This document shows, piece after piece, positions 10,585 to 22,868 of a DNA stretch of 64,000 nt. The position numbers and the translations under genes are program-made. Each line of letters opens with the position of its first letter. Position 1 is the first letter of the stretch. The stretch lies in contig OU744727.1 of the NCBI GenBank assembly GCA_916613615.1, positions 23,402,777 to 23,466,776 of the forward strand. Direction: 5' to 3'. The DNA comes from Steromphala cineraria. Taxonomy: Eukaryota; Mollusca; Gastropoda; Trochida; Trochidae. A model generated the notes under the pieces. The model ran no database searches and was not told the DNA's origin. It worked only from the letters and a program-made list of their open reading frames with translations.

Positions 10585-13500
10585 ATGCCGTCCAACAAGG
10601 ACTTTGTGATGAGTATCCTGGTAGGCGGCGTGGAGCTGCCGGAGTACGAGAAGGACGGAGAAGTGTACGTGGAGAGCAACCTCTTCACTCCTGTCAGCTA
10701 TACACAGGAGTCTGAGGAGCTTGTGCAGGGAGAGGTGGAGAAACAGGTCAGATTCACCTTGAGCTGTTTTTATGTTGGAGTTTAATATCTGCTTGCACCT
10801 CTTGGTGATTTTGCTAATGTGAGGCCCATGTCTTAATTAACTTCTTTGAGAGTCATTTTTTTGTCTTAACTATTACCAAATGATAGGGCAGTGTGGTTGC
10901 TAGGTTTTCAGCTAAAGGGGAGTCATTTTGGCAATATTTTTTTTTGGCCCCTAAGTAATGGTAAAAGTATCCTACATCTTAAGATATTAAGGGACACCAA
11001 GCAATAAGTGTGGGCAAATTTTCACAACACTGAAAGGTGTATTCAGTGATTGGGAAAGGCAGGGGCCATGGGCAATTTTGCACATTGAATGAAAAAATGG
11101 CCCATTAAAATTTTGAAGTTTACAATTAATGTAATGGCAATGGCCCCTTTGAGATTCAGAAAATTGTCCAAAACCCTGAAAATGGCCCATTGTCAAAGAT
11201 GTCTTTCCCAATCCCTGTACAGTATTAAATTTAGAGTATATTAGGACATAGGCACCATAAACAAGTATAGTTGATAAGTCTAAGAGGTTCTAAAATGACA
11301 CAAAGTGATGCCAAAGGATAACCAAAAATTTACAAACATTCAGACTGAGTCACGGTTCGTGTCAGTATTCTTCTACATATCCTGCAGTAAGTGTAGGATC
11401 AAAACCTAGCCAGAGGTGTTGTTGATAATGTTAGCCCGCGGCAGAGGGAAATTGGAAAGGGCCGACAGGCCCGCCCCAATTTCCCGAGGCTGAGGGCTTA
11501 CATTATCAAACAACACCGAGGGCGAGGTTTTGATCTAACTTATGAACGAGATAAACCGTAGTAACAAAATTATTTCAATAATAAGTATAAAAATGGATTC
11601 ATTGATTTTTACTGGTAGGGAATCACCATGAGCAAACGGAGAGCACATCCGCGCCCTGCATGTGCTTTGCGCTCGCTACCCAAGCCGTGAACGTGAAATG
11701 CATGCGCTATCTGCCTCGTGAAGTTCACATGATTGTCACTGTGGAAAATACATCATTGTTCTCGTGGGCCTTTATAGCCGAGTTGTCAAAGGCGCCAGTT
11801 TAGTAAGCGAGTGGTGCAGAGTTCGAAACCAGGCATGCGAACATTATATTTGTGATTTGTCAAAAATGTGATATTTTGTGATGGTATTTATTCGAAGAAG
11901 GACTTTGAAACAAAGTATTTCAAAATGTGTATAATCCCAATCAAAATAAATTTCCGATAAATTCTAGGCTGCGTTCGTTTTGACTCACTCGAGTGTAATC
12001 TTGCGCATGCTCGGATGGCACTAAGAGCGAACGACTTAAATGCTCTACTGAGTGTCGCACTTGGTTGCCTAGCTCTAAACAATATGGCCAAAAAATTGAA
12101 TTGATCGCAAACAATTAATCAGTTTAATTCTAACAACACATAGTCTTCAAAATCAACGATATGATATTGTTTTCCTTTAACCAAATCTATACCTCACATC
12201 GGTTTGTTGCAATTGTTTTAAAACAGAATTATATTGAGGTAAGCATGTCTTTGGTATGTTATAAACACCGTGTCAATTGACGTACTTCCGTTACTCTCAC
12301 GACCTCCCTCCCCGATTTAGCAGGAGGGACATTGAGTGACTCTAGAGTGCACACGAGAGTGACACTATGTTCGTTCGATTAGGAATTTCATCGCTCGTGC
12401 GACACACTCTGTGCAAAACGAACGCAGCCCTAGAGTAAGCCACGAGCTTTCCTAGAGAAAGCCCTGGGCATTCTTGGAGAATGCCCGGCAAAGAGGTTTA
12501 TCCGGTAAAAGAAGAACCTAATAGAACAATAGAGTGACGTCACTGGAGGTTTATAATGTCAATTATCAGTTAACATCTCATGACAGAAAAATATATCTGT
12601 ACGCTGACCACCTGTCAAAAACACTGACAACCTGCCAACCCTCAATTCTGTAATAATTGGACCCTTGTACAGGGTTATTATTGCTGACTTGTAGTGATAC
12701 ATTGTCAGTGATTTCCAAGGTGATCAGGGTAAGGAGTCATTTTGACCGATTCTGTGAAGATTGACTTTTACAATATTGATATTTGAAAGAATTCTACTCC
12801 TCACAATTTTCCCAGGACCTCACCTGAGAAGTCCACACATCTTTATATCATAGCATTTGTAATTATATTGACTGAATTTTGATACTCTTCATATAAGTTA
12901 ATCCTTTCTTATTTACAACCGAGACGTTTATCACCTCCAGAACTGGCCGGTGACTCCGTACCAGGTGAGGATAGCAGCGATGCCCAACACTCCCTACAGT
13001 TACTACAAGGTGTATGTGGACGGACAGAAGGCCACACAGATTGCTGTACAGCCCGGGAGAAGCAGGTGATACTCGGATCTATTCAAGTTATAGACTCAGT
13101 TTTGCAGACAAAAATTCTCCACTCACAACAGACCTAATGGCTGCAATATTGCCCAAGTGGCTTAAAACAATAACTCACTCATTCACTCGCCACTTACATA
13201 AATTTTTAGGTCGTGATACAGCTAACACTAGGATTTATTGAAGGGGCCATTGGCCATTTTGTACAGTTGATGAAAAGATTTCCAATTAAAAATTTGAGGT
13301 TTGCTATTGATATAAGGGCAATGGTCAAATTCAATTTTTGAAATTAACTGAAAACTGTTGAGATGGACCATTGTCATGATGTCCTTCCTAATGGCTTTAA
13401 CGAAACCAGTTTTGCAAGTCAAATATGTATGCACCTCAGGCAAAAAAAATCACCATTTACATTAATATTTGAGTCTTGAAGAGGGACTTACCCCGAAACA

Positions 13501-16500
13501 TGGAACTAAAACTTCTGCTCCTCCTGCACCCTTGACAGCTAACATTATGTGTTGATGTCTTGATGATTGTTTTATCTTTTGTCTATGTCTATCTTTCCCT
13601 TACCATCTGCAATAATTTCAAAATTGTATGCATTCTAGCCCTTGATATCAAATTTTAGATGTCTTGAGTTAAAACTTACATCATTTCTCAAAACTAATGT
13701 TGAATTCAACCAGCCATGATCTGTGAAATAGTAGCTTGACACTTGACAGTTGACACTGACTTTATTGGACGGTTGATTTAAATCAATGTGATAATTTATA
13801 AAAGATTTGCTGAAAACTTTAATTTCTTTGCCATTAATAGAATATTGACATTTACATACATATTATGAATTCCACCAGCTATGATCCGAAGTAGTAGCTG
13901 CTGACACATGCAGTTGACACTGATTCTATTCCACAGTTGTTTTAAATTTGTGTGATTATTACAATTTTTTTAGACAAAATGAATTGTTATGCCAGGAATA
14001 GTATTTTGACATTAACAGTGTTTAAAATATAGACCGTCTGCCAGTCCTTGAACTGGCTACTTTTTGCCAGGACTGGTTACTTTTTGGTCAGGACTGGTAA
14101 CTTTTCACATTTTTAGCTCATCAGGACTGAAAGTCCAGATGGGCTTATGGCATGGCCCGTCGTCCGGCGTCCGTCGTCCGTCGTCCGTCGTCCTCCGTCC
14201 GTCGTCCGTCCGTAAACTTTTGACACTTTCGACTTCTCCTCATGACCCATACACATTAGAGAGCTGAAATTTTGTGTACAAGTACCTTAGCATATAGAGA
14301 TTCTAATTTGTAACTTTGGTGACCCTGTGACCCCAAATAGGGTCACAGGGGTCACAACTTTAAAAACCTATTTTCATCTTCTTCTCCAGTTCCAGAAGGA
14401 CTAGAGAGTTAAAAATGATATGTGCAGACTCCTTGGCCAATGGGGATTCTAATTTGTAACTTTGGTGACCCTGTGACCCCAATTAGGGTCACAGGGGTCA
14501 CAACCTTGAAAACCTATTTTCATCTTCTTCTCCAGTTCTAAAAGGACTAGAGAGTTAAAAACGATATGAGCAGACTCCTTGGACAATGGGGATTCTAATT
14601 TGTAACTTTGGTGATCCTGTGACCCCAAATAGGGTCACAGGGGTCACAACCTTAAATACCTATTTTCATCTTCTTCTCTAGTACTAAAAGGACTATAGAG
14701 TTGAAAATGATATGTGCAGACTCCTTGGCCAATCGGGATTCTTAATTGTAGATTTCGTGACCCCATGACCCCAAAAAGGGTCACAGGGGTCACAACCTTA
14801 AAAACCAATTCTCATCTTCTTCTCCAGTTCCAAAACGTCTAGAGAGTTAATATTGATATGTGCAGACTCCTTGGACAATGGGGATTCTAATTTGTAACTT
14901 TGGTGACCCTGTGACCCCAAATAGGGTCACAGGGGTCACAACTTTAAAAACCTATTTTCATCTTCTTCTCCAGTTCCAGAAGGACTAGAGAGTTAAAAAT
15001 GATATGTGCAGACTCCTTGGCCAATGGGGATTCTAATTTGTAACTTTGGTGACCCTGTGACCCCAATTAGGGTCACAGGGGTCACAACCTTGAAAACCTA
15101 TTTTCATCTTCTTCTCCAGTTCTAAAAGGACTAGAGAGTTAAAAACGATATGAGCAGACTCCTTGGCAAATGGGGATTCTAAATTGTAGATTTCGTGACC
15201 CCATGACCCCAAATAGGGTCACAGGGGTCACAACCTTAAAAACTTATTTTTATCATCATCTTTAGCTCCTTAAGGTCTATTGAGCTGAAAGACTGCATGT
15301 AGACTCCTTGGCCAATTGGGATTCTAAACTGTAGGTTTTGTGACCCCATGACCCCAAATAGGGTCACAGGGGTCACAACCTTAAACACCTATTTTTCTCC
15401 ATTAGATGACAGTCTATGGCAAATTTATTTCTCCTTGGATATTTTAGTGTGAACTTCTTTCACTGTCTGATATTGGCGATCTAGAAAGTGTTGAATAATA
15501 ATACATTTGTTTTTTAAATTTTTTAACGGTTTTCTTGCAATAGGTAACATCAGTTTCATTTTTAGCACATCTTGCCTGTATAAAGCAAACTTGATATGAT
15601 GCCTGATGAGCTACAGAGCCAATGGCTCTATTTTTTCTTTATTAGCTCATCAGGTCTGAAAGGCCCGATGGGCTTATGGCATGGCATGGCGTCCGGCGTC
15701 CGTCCGTCCGTCCGTCCGTCCGTCCATCCGAAAACTTTTCACATTTTCATCTTCTCCGAAACCAATGACTCCAGAGAGCTGAAATTTGATGTGCAGACTC
15801 CTTGGCAAATGGGGATTCTAAATTGTAGATTTCGTGACCCCATGACCCCAAATGGGGTCACAGGGGTCAAAACCTTTAGAACCTATTTTCATCTTCTTCT
15901 CCAGTTCCAAAAGTTCAGAGAGCTGAAAAGTTGTGTGTAGACTCCTTGGCCAATGGGGATTCTAAATTGTAGATTTTGTCATCCCATGACCCCAAATGGG
16001 GTCACAGGGGTCAAAACCTTAAAAGCCTATTTTCATCTTCTTCTCCAGTTCCAGAATGTCTAGAAAGCTGAAAAGTTGTGTGTAGACTCCTTGGCCCATG
16101 GGGATTCTAAATTGTAGATTTCGTGACCCCATGACCCCAAATGGGGTCACAGGGGTCAAAACCTTTAAAGCCTATCTCATCTTCTTCTCCAGTTCAAAAA
16201 GGTCTAGAGAGCTGAAAAGTTGTGTGTAGACTCCTTGGCCAATACCGATTATAAATATTAGTTTTGGTGACCCCTTGACCCCAAATGGGGTCACAGGGGT
16301 CAAAACCTTAAAAACCTATTTTCATCTTCATCTCCAGTTCCAGAAAGTCTAGAGAGCTGAAAAGTTGTGTGTAGACTCCTTGGCCAATGGGGATTCTAAA
16401 TTGTAGATTTTGTCACCCCATGACCCCAAATGGGGTCACAGGGGTCAAAACATATTTTAATCAAAAGTCTGATGAGCTACAGAGCTACAGAGCCCATGGC

Positions 16501-19500
16501 TCTATTTTTAGCTCATCTGGCCTGACCAAAACGGGTCACAGGGGTCAAAACCTTAAAAGCCTATTTTCATCTTCTTCTCCAGTTCCAGAATGTCTAGAAA
16601 GCTGAAAAGTTGTGTGTAGACTCCTTGGCCCATGGGGATTCTAAATTGTAGATTTCGTGACCCCATGACCCCAAATGGGGTCACAGGGGTCAAAACCTTT
16701 AAAGCCTATTTTCATCTTCTTCTCCAGTTCAAAAAGGTTTAGAGAGCTGAAAAGTTGTGTGTAGACTCCTTGGCCAATACTGATTATAAATATTAGTTTT
16801 GGTGACCCCTTGACCCCAAATGGGGTCACAGGGGTTAAAATCTTAAAAGCCTGTTTTCATCTTCTTCTCCAGTTCCAAAATGTCTAGAGAGCCGAAAAGT
16901 TGTGTGTAGACTCCTTGGCAAATGGGGATTCTAAATTGTAGATTTCGTGACCCCATGACCCCAAATGGGGTCACAGGGGTCAAAACCTTTAGAACCTATT
17001 TTCATCTTCTTCTCCAGTTCCAAAAGTTCAGAGAGCTGAAAAGTTGTGTGTAGACTCCTTGGCCAATGGGGATTCTAAATTGTAGATTTTGTCATCCCAT
17101 GACCCCAAATGGGGTCACAGGGGTCAAAACCTTAAAAGCCTATTTTCATCTTCTTCTCCAGTTCCAGAATGTCTAGAAAGCTGAAAAGTTGTGTGTAGAC
17201 TCCTTGGCCCATGGGGATTCTAAATTGTAGATTTCGTGACCCCATGACCCCAAATGGGGTCACAGGGGTCAAAACCTTTAAAGCCTATCTCATCTTCTTC
17301 TCCAGTTCAAAAAGGTCTAGAGAGCTGAAAAGTTGTGTGTAGACTCCTTGGCCAATACCGATTATAAATATTAGTTTTGGTGACCCCTTGACCCCAAATG
17401 GGGTCACAGGGGTCAAAACCTTAAAAACCTATTTTCATCTTCATCTCCAGTTCCAGAAAGTCTAGAGAGCTGAAAAGTTGTGTGTAGACTCCTTGGCCAA
17501 TGGGGATTCTAAATTGTAGATTTTGTCACCCCATGACCCCAAATGGGGTCACAGGGGTCAAAAGATATTTTAATCAAAAGTCTGATGAGCTACAGAGCTA
17601 CAGAGCCCATGGCTCTATTTTTAGCTCATCTGGCCTGACCAAAACGGGTCACAGGGGTCAAAACCTTAAAAGCCTATTTTCATCTTCTTCTCCAGTTCCA
17701 GAATGTCTAGAAAGCTGAAAAGTTGTGTGTAGACTCCTTGGCCCATGGGGATTCTAAATTGTAGATTTCGTGACCCCATGACCCCAAATGGGGTCACAGG
17801 GGTCAAAACCTTTAAAGCCTATTTTCATCTTCTTCTCCAGTTCAAAAAGGTTTAGAGAGCTGAAAAGTTGTGTGTAGACTCCTTGGCCAATACTGATTAT
17901 AAATATTAGTTTTGGTGACCCCTTGACCCCAAATGGGGTCACAGGGGTTAAAATCTTAAAAGCCTGTTTTCATCTTCTTCTCCAGTTCCAAAATGTCTAG
18001 AGAGCCGAAAAGTTGTGTGTAGACTCCTTGGCAAATGGGGATTCTAAATTGTAGATTTCGTGACCCCATGACCCCAAATGGGGTCACATGGTCAAAACCT
18101 TAAAAACCTATTTTCATCTTCTCCTCCAGTTCCAAAAAGTCTAGAGAGCTGAAAAGTTGTGTGTAGACTCCTTGGCCAATGGGGATTCTAAATTGTAGAT
18201 TTTGTCACCCCATGACTCCAAATGGGGTCACAGGGGTCAAAACATATTTTAATCAAAAGTCTGATGAGCTACAGAGCCCATGGCTCTATTTTTAGCTCAT
18301 CTGGCCTGTAAGGCCCGATGGGCTTATGGCATGGCATGGTGTCCGGCGTCCGTCCGTCCATCCGTCCGTCCATCCGTCCGTCCATCCGTCCGTAAACTTT
18401 GTGGAATTTCGACTTCTTCTCCAGAACCATAAGGCCTAGAAAGCTGAAACTTTGTGTACAGACTCCTTGGCTAGTGAGGATTATAAATTGTCGCTTTGGT
18501 GACCCTGTGACCCCTAACAAGGGCCACAGGGGCCATGCCCTAAAAGCCTATTTTCATCTTCTTCTCAAGAACCATGAGGCCTAGAAAGCTGAAACTTTGT
18601 GTATAGCCTCTTTGAAGAGTGAGGATTATTAATTGTAGCTTTGGTGCCTGTGACCCCTAATAAGGGCCACATATGCCACGCCCTAAAAACCTATTTTCAT
18701 CTTCTTCTCCAGAACCATAAGGCCTAGAAAGCTGAAACTTTGTGTACAGACTCCTTGGCTAGTGAGGATTATAAATTGTAGCTTGGTGGCCCTGTGACCC
18801 CTAATAAGGGCCACAGGGGCCACGCCCTAAAAACCTATTTTCATCTCCTTCTCCAGAACCATGAGGCTTAGAAAGCTGAAACTTTGTGTATAGCCTCTTT
18901 GAAAAGTGAGGATTATAAATTGTAGCTTTGGTGGCCCTGTGACCCCTAATCAGGGCCACAGGGGCCACACCCTAAAAACCTATTTTCATCTTCTTCTCCA
19001 GAACCATAAGGCCTAGAAAGCTGAAACTTTGTGTACAGACTCATTGGCTAATGAGGATTATAAATTGTAGCTTTGGTAGCCCTGTGACCCCTAACAAGGG
19101 CCACAGGGGCCATGCCCTAAAAGCCTATTTTCATCTTCTTCTCCAGAAGCATAAGGCCTAGAAAGCTGAAATTTTGTTGTCAGACTCCTTGACTGGTGAA
19201 GATTATAAATTGTAGCTTTGGTGGCCCTGTTGCCCCTAATAAAGGCAACAGGAACGTCCTTCAAATCTATTTTCATCTTCTTCTCCTGAAGTATAAGGCC
19301 TAGAAAACTGAAACTTGTCGCCTATATACTTAATTTTATGATGTGTGCCCATGTGGCCTCTACAAAGGGGGAATCACATTGGCCACACTCTACAGCATAA
19401 TTGATGATGAAGCCTGATGAGCTACAGAGCCAATGGCTCTATTTTTGTTTTCTCTAAGGAACTGACCAAGTAGTTTTCAGGACAGGCTAGGTTTCCAATC

Positions 19501-22500
19501 TATTTTACACACTGACATTTACATCATCTACTTGCAGCATATCAGAGGGATTCTATGATGGAGCAAACATCACAGAGTTTTTGTTCTCTCTGCCCAGATT
19601 CCCACAAAACAAGGTATGGCACCAACACTAAGGACCCATAATAGACCTTTCTACAGATAGCTTCTTTGATTGGCTTTATGTATGAGAAAGAGTATGGAAA
19701 CTCCTCTTTACTCCTCTAGTCGATGTTGAGTCATTATCAATTATAAATTTAAATTTTTATAACAATTTCTGAACTGATTGACAATGTCTTGTAAGAGCAG
19801 TGATTGGGAAAGGCCTGGGGTCATGTGCCATTTTGCACATTAGATGAAAAAATTACGAATTAAAATTTTGAAGTTTCCTATTGATATATAATAGGCAATG
19901 GCCCATTTGAAATTCAGAAAATTACCCATAAACTTGAAAATGGTCCGTTGTCTAAAATATCTTTCCCAATCCCTGTAAGAGTGTTGCAATAAGGGAGGTG
20001 ATAGAACTATTTATGGATCGGAATAGTCAGCTTTGCTGTGATACTATAGGAACATGTGAAACACAATTGATGCACAGTCATGAATCAGCATACCTTTATT
20101 TGATTCTCCTGGAAAATCTAAAAGTAATGTTTATATTGGTTTGGGCTCTTTTTTGTGTCCATCAGTTAAAGAGGACACGCTCTATCAGAAACAATTCATG
20201 TTTTTTTTACAAATTTGCAGATTTTCAGGGTCAATAACTAGATGATGTTCGAAAATCAGAAGCATGCATTTATGTTTAGCTCTGATTTAGGAAAATGTTG
20301 GAAGCTATAATGAAAATAAATTTGGCTGGGGATGTAGATGACTTTTTCCTGTTGTTATTTTATGATGTTTTTGCTTTTAAGGAGGGTTAAAGAGCTTTTT
20401 CATACTTCCTCCTTCAACATTAAAGGTTTTACTTATCAAAATATTTTGTGACAAGCTTTTACCAACTTTTTTGATCCGGTATTTGGTCATTCAGTTTTAT
20501 TTGGCAGCATTTTAAGTAAAGTCATGAATACCTTGATGAGTTTGCTTTACTAAAGAATCTTTGTTATTGTAACAGAAAGACCGAATGGAGAAGGGTAAGG
20601 CGACGAGAGTTGGAACGATTGAGGTGGAGTGTTGGAACAGTCGGGTGACAGGCTACAAGAAGCCTCTGATCAACAACCTGGAGTACAGCCAGGCTAACAA
20701 GAAGGACAGCACTAATGTCACTAATGGTGAGTTACAGCAGGCTGTCCAGAGTCAGTAAGTCATGGACTTACAGTAGGTTTTCACCACAAGTCATCACTTA
20801 AATCCAAATCCCCAAAAATATGTACATCTGTGACATTTTAGAACTTTTTGGTGTGTCAAAGGTAAAATTTGATAAAACAGTGAACTGGGGTTTTCAGATT
20901 TTGTAATCCCTATTAAGTTAAGGAAGAAGTGATTATTACTTGATACTGTTTTGCAACGGGTAATGATAAATTTACCCAAAGTTAGAGTTCTGCATTAAAA
21001 ACTAAATTTTGAAACCATGAAATTTCAAGCTTTGAGTCTCAAGTTTTGTTCATGGTCCTTTTTGTTTACTTATGGAGGGACTCATTTAAATCTGATCAGA
21101 CCCATTAGATCTTGTTGTAACCAGTTCCTGGACTCAGCAGGTCTCGGATAATTTACGAGGTCAAAGCTCCATTCAAACTCTGATGTGAACTCGCTCACAA
21201 GCCTGCTTGGTAAATACGAGTTATGTAGCTTTGATATTGTTCATATTCCAGTGCAAACACACAGACTGACATTGATTTTTTTATTCTTTTGCCTATTATT
21301 TAATGTCAACAATTGTAAACTATAACAATATGACAACTATGATCTGTACCTAATAGTCCTAATTACTTACTTGATTCTTAATTCCACATGATTGTGTGTG
21401 TAACTTCTAAATAATGTTTTATTCTCTTTCAGTAAAGAATGTTGTCAGTCATATCATAGTATGATCTTAATGACTCATGCTTGTTCAAATGAGTGATTGT
21501 TTAACATAAGTACAGTTAAGAATCTTTTCTGTTCAAGATTATAGTCAGATTGTTCAATATCTTTCAGGTGAGTACATGATGGCTACAACCAAGATCGGCA
21601 GATCATTACGGACCACCCAGAAATCAATGGTTGAAGATTGGACACTGTTTAACATTCGAAGCAAGCTGACCATCAGGTATGTGATGGGACACTCTCTGGT
21701 CGACATGGGGTTCAAACTCAGACCAATCAGGATCCCCGTCCACCGAGTCCCCGCCAGTGTTGTGAGCCAACCACAGAAGAGGAAGAAACACACGGCCAGG
21801 AAGAGTATGTCTCCGAGGATAAGTCTCGGGATTGGTCTCGGGGCTGTCATAGAGGAAGTGCTTGAGATTGAAGATGAAGAAGAAGAACTCATAATCGGAG
21901 ACTTTATTCCAGCCAAAAAACAGAAGCAAGAAGATTTGGCTGATCTTGATGTAACCTTTGGTATTTCAGTACCGGGGACATCTAAAGATGATGACAATGT
22001 TGAAATTGTAGATGAAAGTACTGAGGATAAAGCAAAAGTTGATGAAACTGAGAAAAATGGTGAAGACAAGACTGATAAAGAATCTGATTCAAAGAAAGAT
22101 GAAAAAGATGAAGTCATTACAAATGATGATGATAAGAAAGATGAATCTGTTTCTGAAAAGAAAAAAGAGGAATCTGAAGAGATAAAAACTGAAGTTGGAG
22201 AAATGAATGAGGAATCCAAAGAGGACGAGAATAATGCAGACACAAGCGTGAGGATTGTTGAGGAAGAATGTGAAAATGGGAAGGAGGGAGGTGAAGCAGA
22301 AGGCGTTGAAGAAACCAGTGGTGTGGCAGAAGCAGGAGGAGTTAGTCATGAACCTACAGAAACAGCAGAAATAGGAAAATCAGGCACAGAAGAAGAAGGA
22401 ACTGTTGAAGAAGTACAAACTGAAACAGGAGAAGAAACAGGAACTACAGAAGATACAGGAACAGCAGAAGAAACAAGAGCTGCAGAAGATACAGGAACAG

Positions 22501-22868
22501 CAGAAGAAATAGGAACAGACAAAGGAACAATAGAGGATCAGGTAGATGCCATTGAAGCGATCATAAGTGCGACTGAAAACCAAGATACAGAATCAAATGA
22601 CAAGGCTGATGAAAATGTTGAAACTGATGCAATAAGTGAAAAGGACGTTGGAGAGAATTCATGTGACAACAATGTGAGTGAGGTTCCTGACAAACCAACA
22701 GAAGATAGTGACAATGTTGATACAAATCAGGATGAGAGTTCAATAGTTGACAATGAGAAAGAGAGCGAGGTGAATGATGCCAGTAAGAATGACGTTGACG
22801 ATGAGATTGATTTGCCAGTTATAGTAAACCCTGGAGGGACACTCGGGGATGAGCTTGTGTTAGAATGA
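10585..22868 (+). CDS. Unrecognised 604-aa protein with acidic C-terminal tail (5 exons)
   Basis: Coding exons: 10585-10746, 12941-13065, 19538-19613, 20576-20726, 21568-22868. All junctions are GT-AG and phases agree (0, 2, 0, 1), giving 605 codons with the stop. Residues 1 to about 240 look globular: VGGVELPEYEKDGEVYVES near the N terminus, YYKVYVDGQKATQ, then GTIEVECWNSRV. Residues from about 270 are a long low-complexity tail rich in Glu, Asp, Thr and Lys, with a GTAEE/TGTTED-like periodicity near residues 460-490 and a basic KKHTARK patch before it. No signal peptide or membrane segment is seen. The order "own-surface strand, KVYVDG, then GTIEVECW" loosely recalls the fungal DUF7918 fold; that is a weak resemblance and I assign no function. 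A CAG just before the ATG (10581-10583) resembles an acceptor, so a 5' non-coding exon is likely. The exon 2-3 intron is filled by the 14.1-19.4-kb array. Confidence 0.82.
11044..11217. mobile_element. MITE-like repeat B, copy 1
   Basis: Begins CAGTGATTGGGAAAG and ends CTTTCCCAATCCCTG, a 15-bp inverted repeat with one mismatch. The body carries ATGGCCCATT-type blocks. It lies in the exon 1-2 intron of the unknown gene. Related copies are at 13233-13400 and 19798-19975 in the same gene. Confidence 0.7.
11394..11537. repeat. Foldback element
   Basis: The two halves are near reverse complements: the left half holds GATCAAAACCT then GGTGTTGTTGATAATG, and the right half holds CATTATCAAACAACACC then AGGTTTTGATC. 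The centre is GC-rich (GGCCGACAGGCC). The whole stretch can fold into one imperfect hairpin of about 60 bp per arm. No coding content. Confidence 0.7.
11765..11841 (+). pseudogene. Degenerate tRNA-Leu-like sequence
   Basis: It contains TAGCCGAGTTGTCAAAGG, close to a tRNA-Leu A box and D arm, followed by CGCCAG and then AGTTCGAAACC, a B box with changes. The acceptor stem cannot be closed and the anticodon arm does not fold well, so it is a tRNA-derived relic or a SINE head rather than a working tRNA gene. Confidence 0.5.
11965..12432. mobile_element. hAT-like non-autonomous element, 468 bp
   Basis: Left end TAGGCTGCGTTCGTTTTG; the reverse complement of the right end is TAGGGCTGCGTTCGTTTTG. 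The first 18-19 bp are thus nearly identical, and pairing continues weakly inward through ACTC/GAGT-rich sequence. TAGGGNTG termini are common in hAT-type elements. The expected 8-bp target-site duplication is not visible, so the superfamily is tentative. There is no transposase. Confidence 0.6.
12440..12495. repeat. Two adjacent short hairpins
   Basis: GCTTTC-CTAGA-GAAAGC and GGGCATTC-TTGGA-GAATGCCC follow one another directly after the hAT-like element. Each is a perfect stem with a 5-nt loop. They may be the remnant of another foldback repeat. Confidence 0.5.
13136..13195 (+). repeat. SINE 3'-tail fragment
   Basis: ATGGCTGCAATATTGCCC is followed by AAGTGGCTTAAAACAATAAC and a short TCACTCATTCACTC tail. 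The same layout (GGCTGNAATATT, then TAAAA, then CTCAC repeats) recurs at 26508-26570 in reverse and at about 35730. It fits the 3' end of a tRNA-derived SINE with a simple-repeat tail. It lies just past exon 2 of the unknown gene. Confidence 0.5.
13233..13400. mobile_element. MITE-like repeat B, copy 2 (degraded)
   Basis: The body matches the copies at 11044 and 19798 (GGCCATTTTGTACA, then ATTAAAAATTTGAGGTTTGC, GGCAATGG, ACCATTGTC), but the terminal CAGTGATTGGG is lost. It is the oldest-looking of the three. Confidence 0.55.
14115..19446. repeat. Array of head-to-tail tandem-repeat elements (family 1)
   Basis: Read on the + strand, a full unit begins with the hairpin AGCTCATC...GATGGGCT, then GGCTTATGGCATGGC, a (GTCC)n tract (14156-14212, 15690-15730, 18341-18393), then many body repeats of about 146 bp, and ends GATGAGCTACAGAGCC followed by ATGGCTCTATTTTT. 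Unit ends lie at about 15606-15636, 16472-16506, 17585-17619, 18262-18293 and 19415-19446, each followed at once by a new AGCTCATC start, so units are joined head to tail. The body repeat carries CTCCTTGG, a TGACCCC/GGGGTCA palindrome and CATCTTCTTCTCCAG. In the last unit it has diverged to CCCCTAA(C/T)AAGGGCCAC. There are about 30 body repeats in all. None of the open frames across it is likely to be a protein. Confidence 0.85.
15797..18024. repeat. Two near-identical 1,113-bp tandem copies
   Basis: Sequence from about 15797 to 16911 repeats at 16912 to about 18024 with an offset of exactly 1,113 bp. Comparison by eye shows one difference, C at 16451-equivalent versus G in the second copy (AAACATATTTT versus AAAGATATTTT). 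Each copy spans several 146-bp body repeats plus one unit end/start junction. Confidence 0.8.
19798..19975. mobile_element. MITE-like repeat B, copy 3, with target-site duplication
   Basis: Begins CAGTGATTGGGAAAG and ends CTTTCCCAATCCCTG. It is flanked on both sides by TAAGAG (19792-19797 and 19976-19981), a candidate 6-bp target-site duplication. It sits in the exon 3-4 intron of the unknown gene and is the best-preserved member. Confidence 0.75.

Noticed and set aside
14115..19446. Many open frames of 60-115 codons in the family 1 array
   Set aside because: They repeat with the 146-bp unit on both strands and end at random points; they are by-products of the repeat.
22089..22743. - strand Ser/Phe/Cys-rich frames
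   Set aside because: Antisense of the acidic tail exon of the unknown gene.
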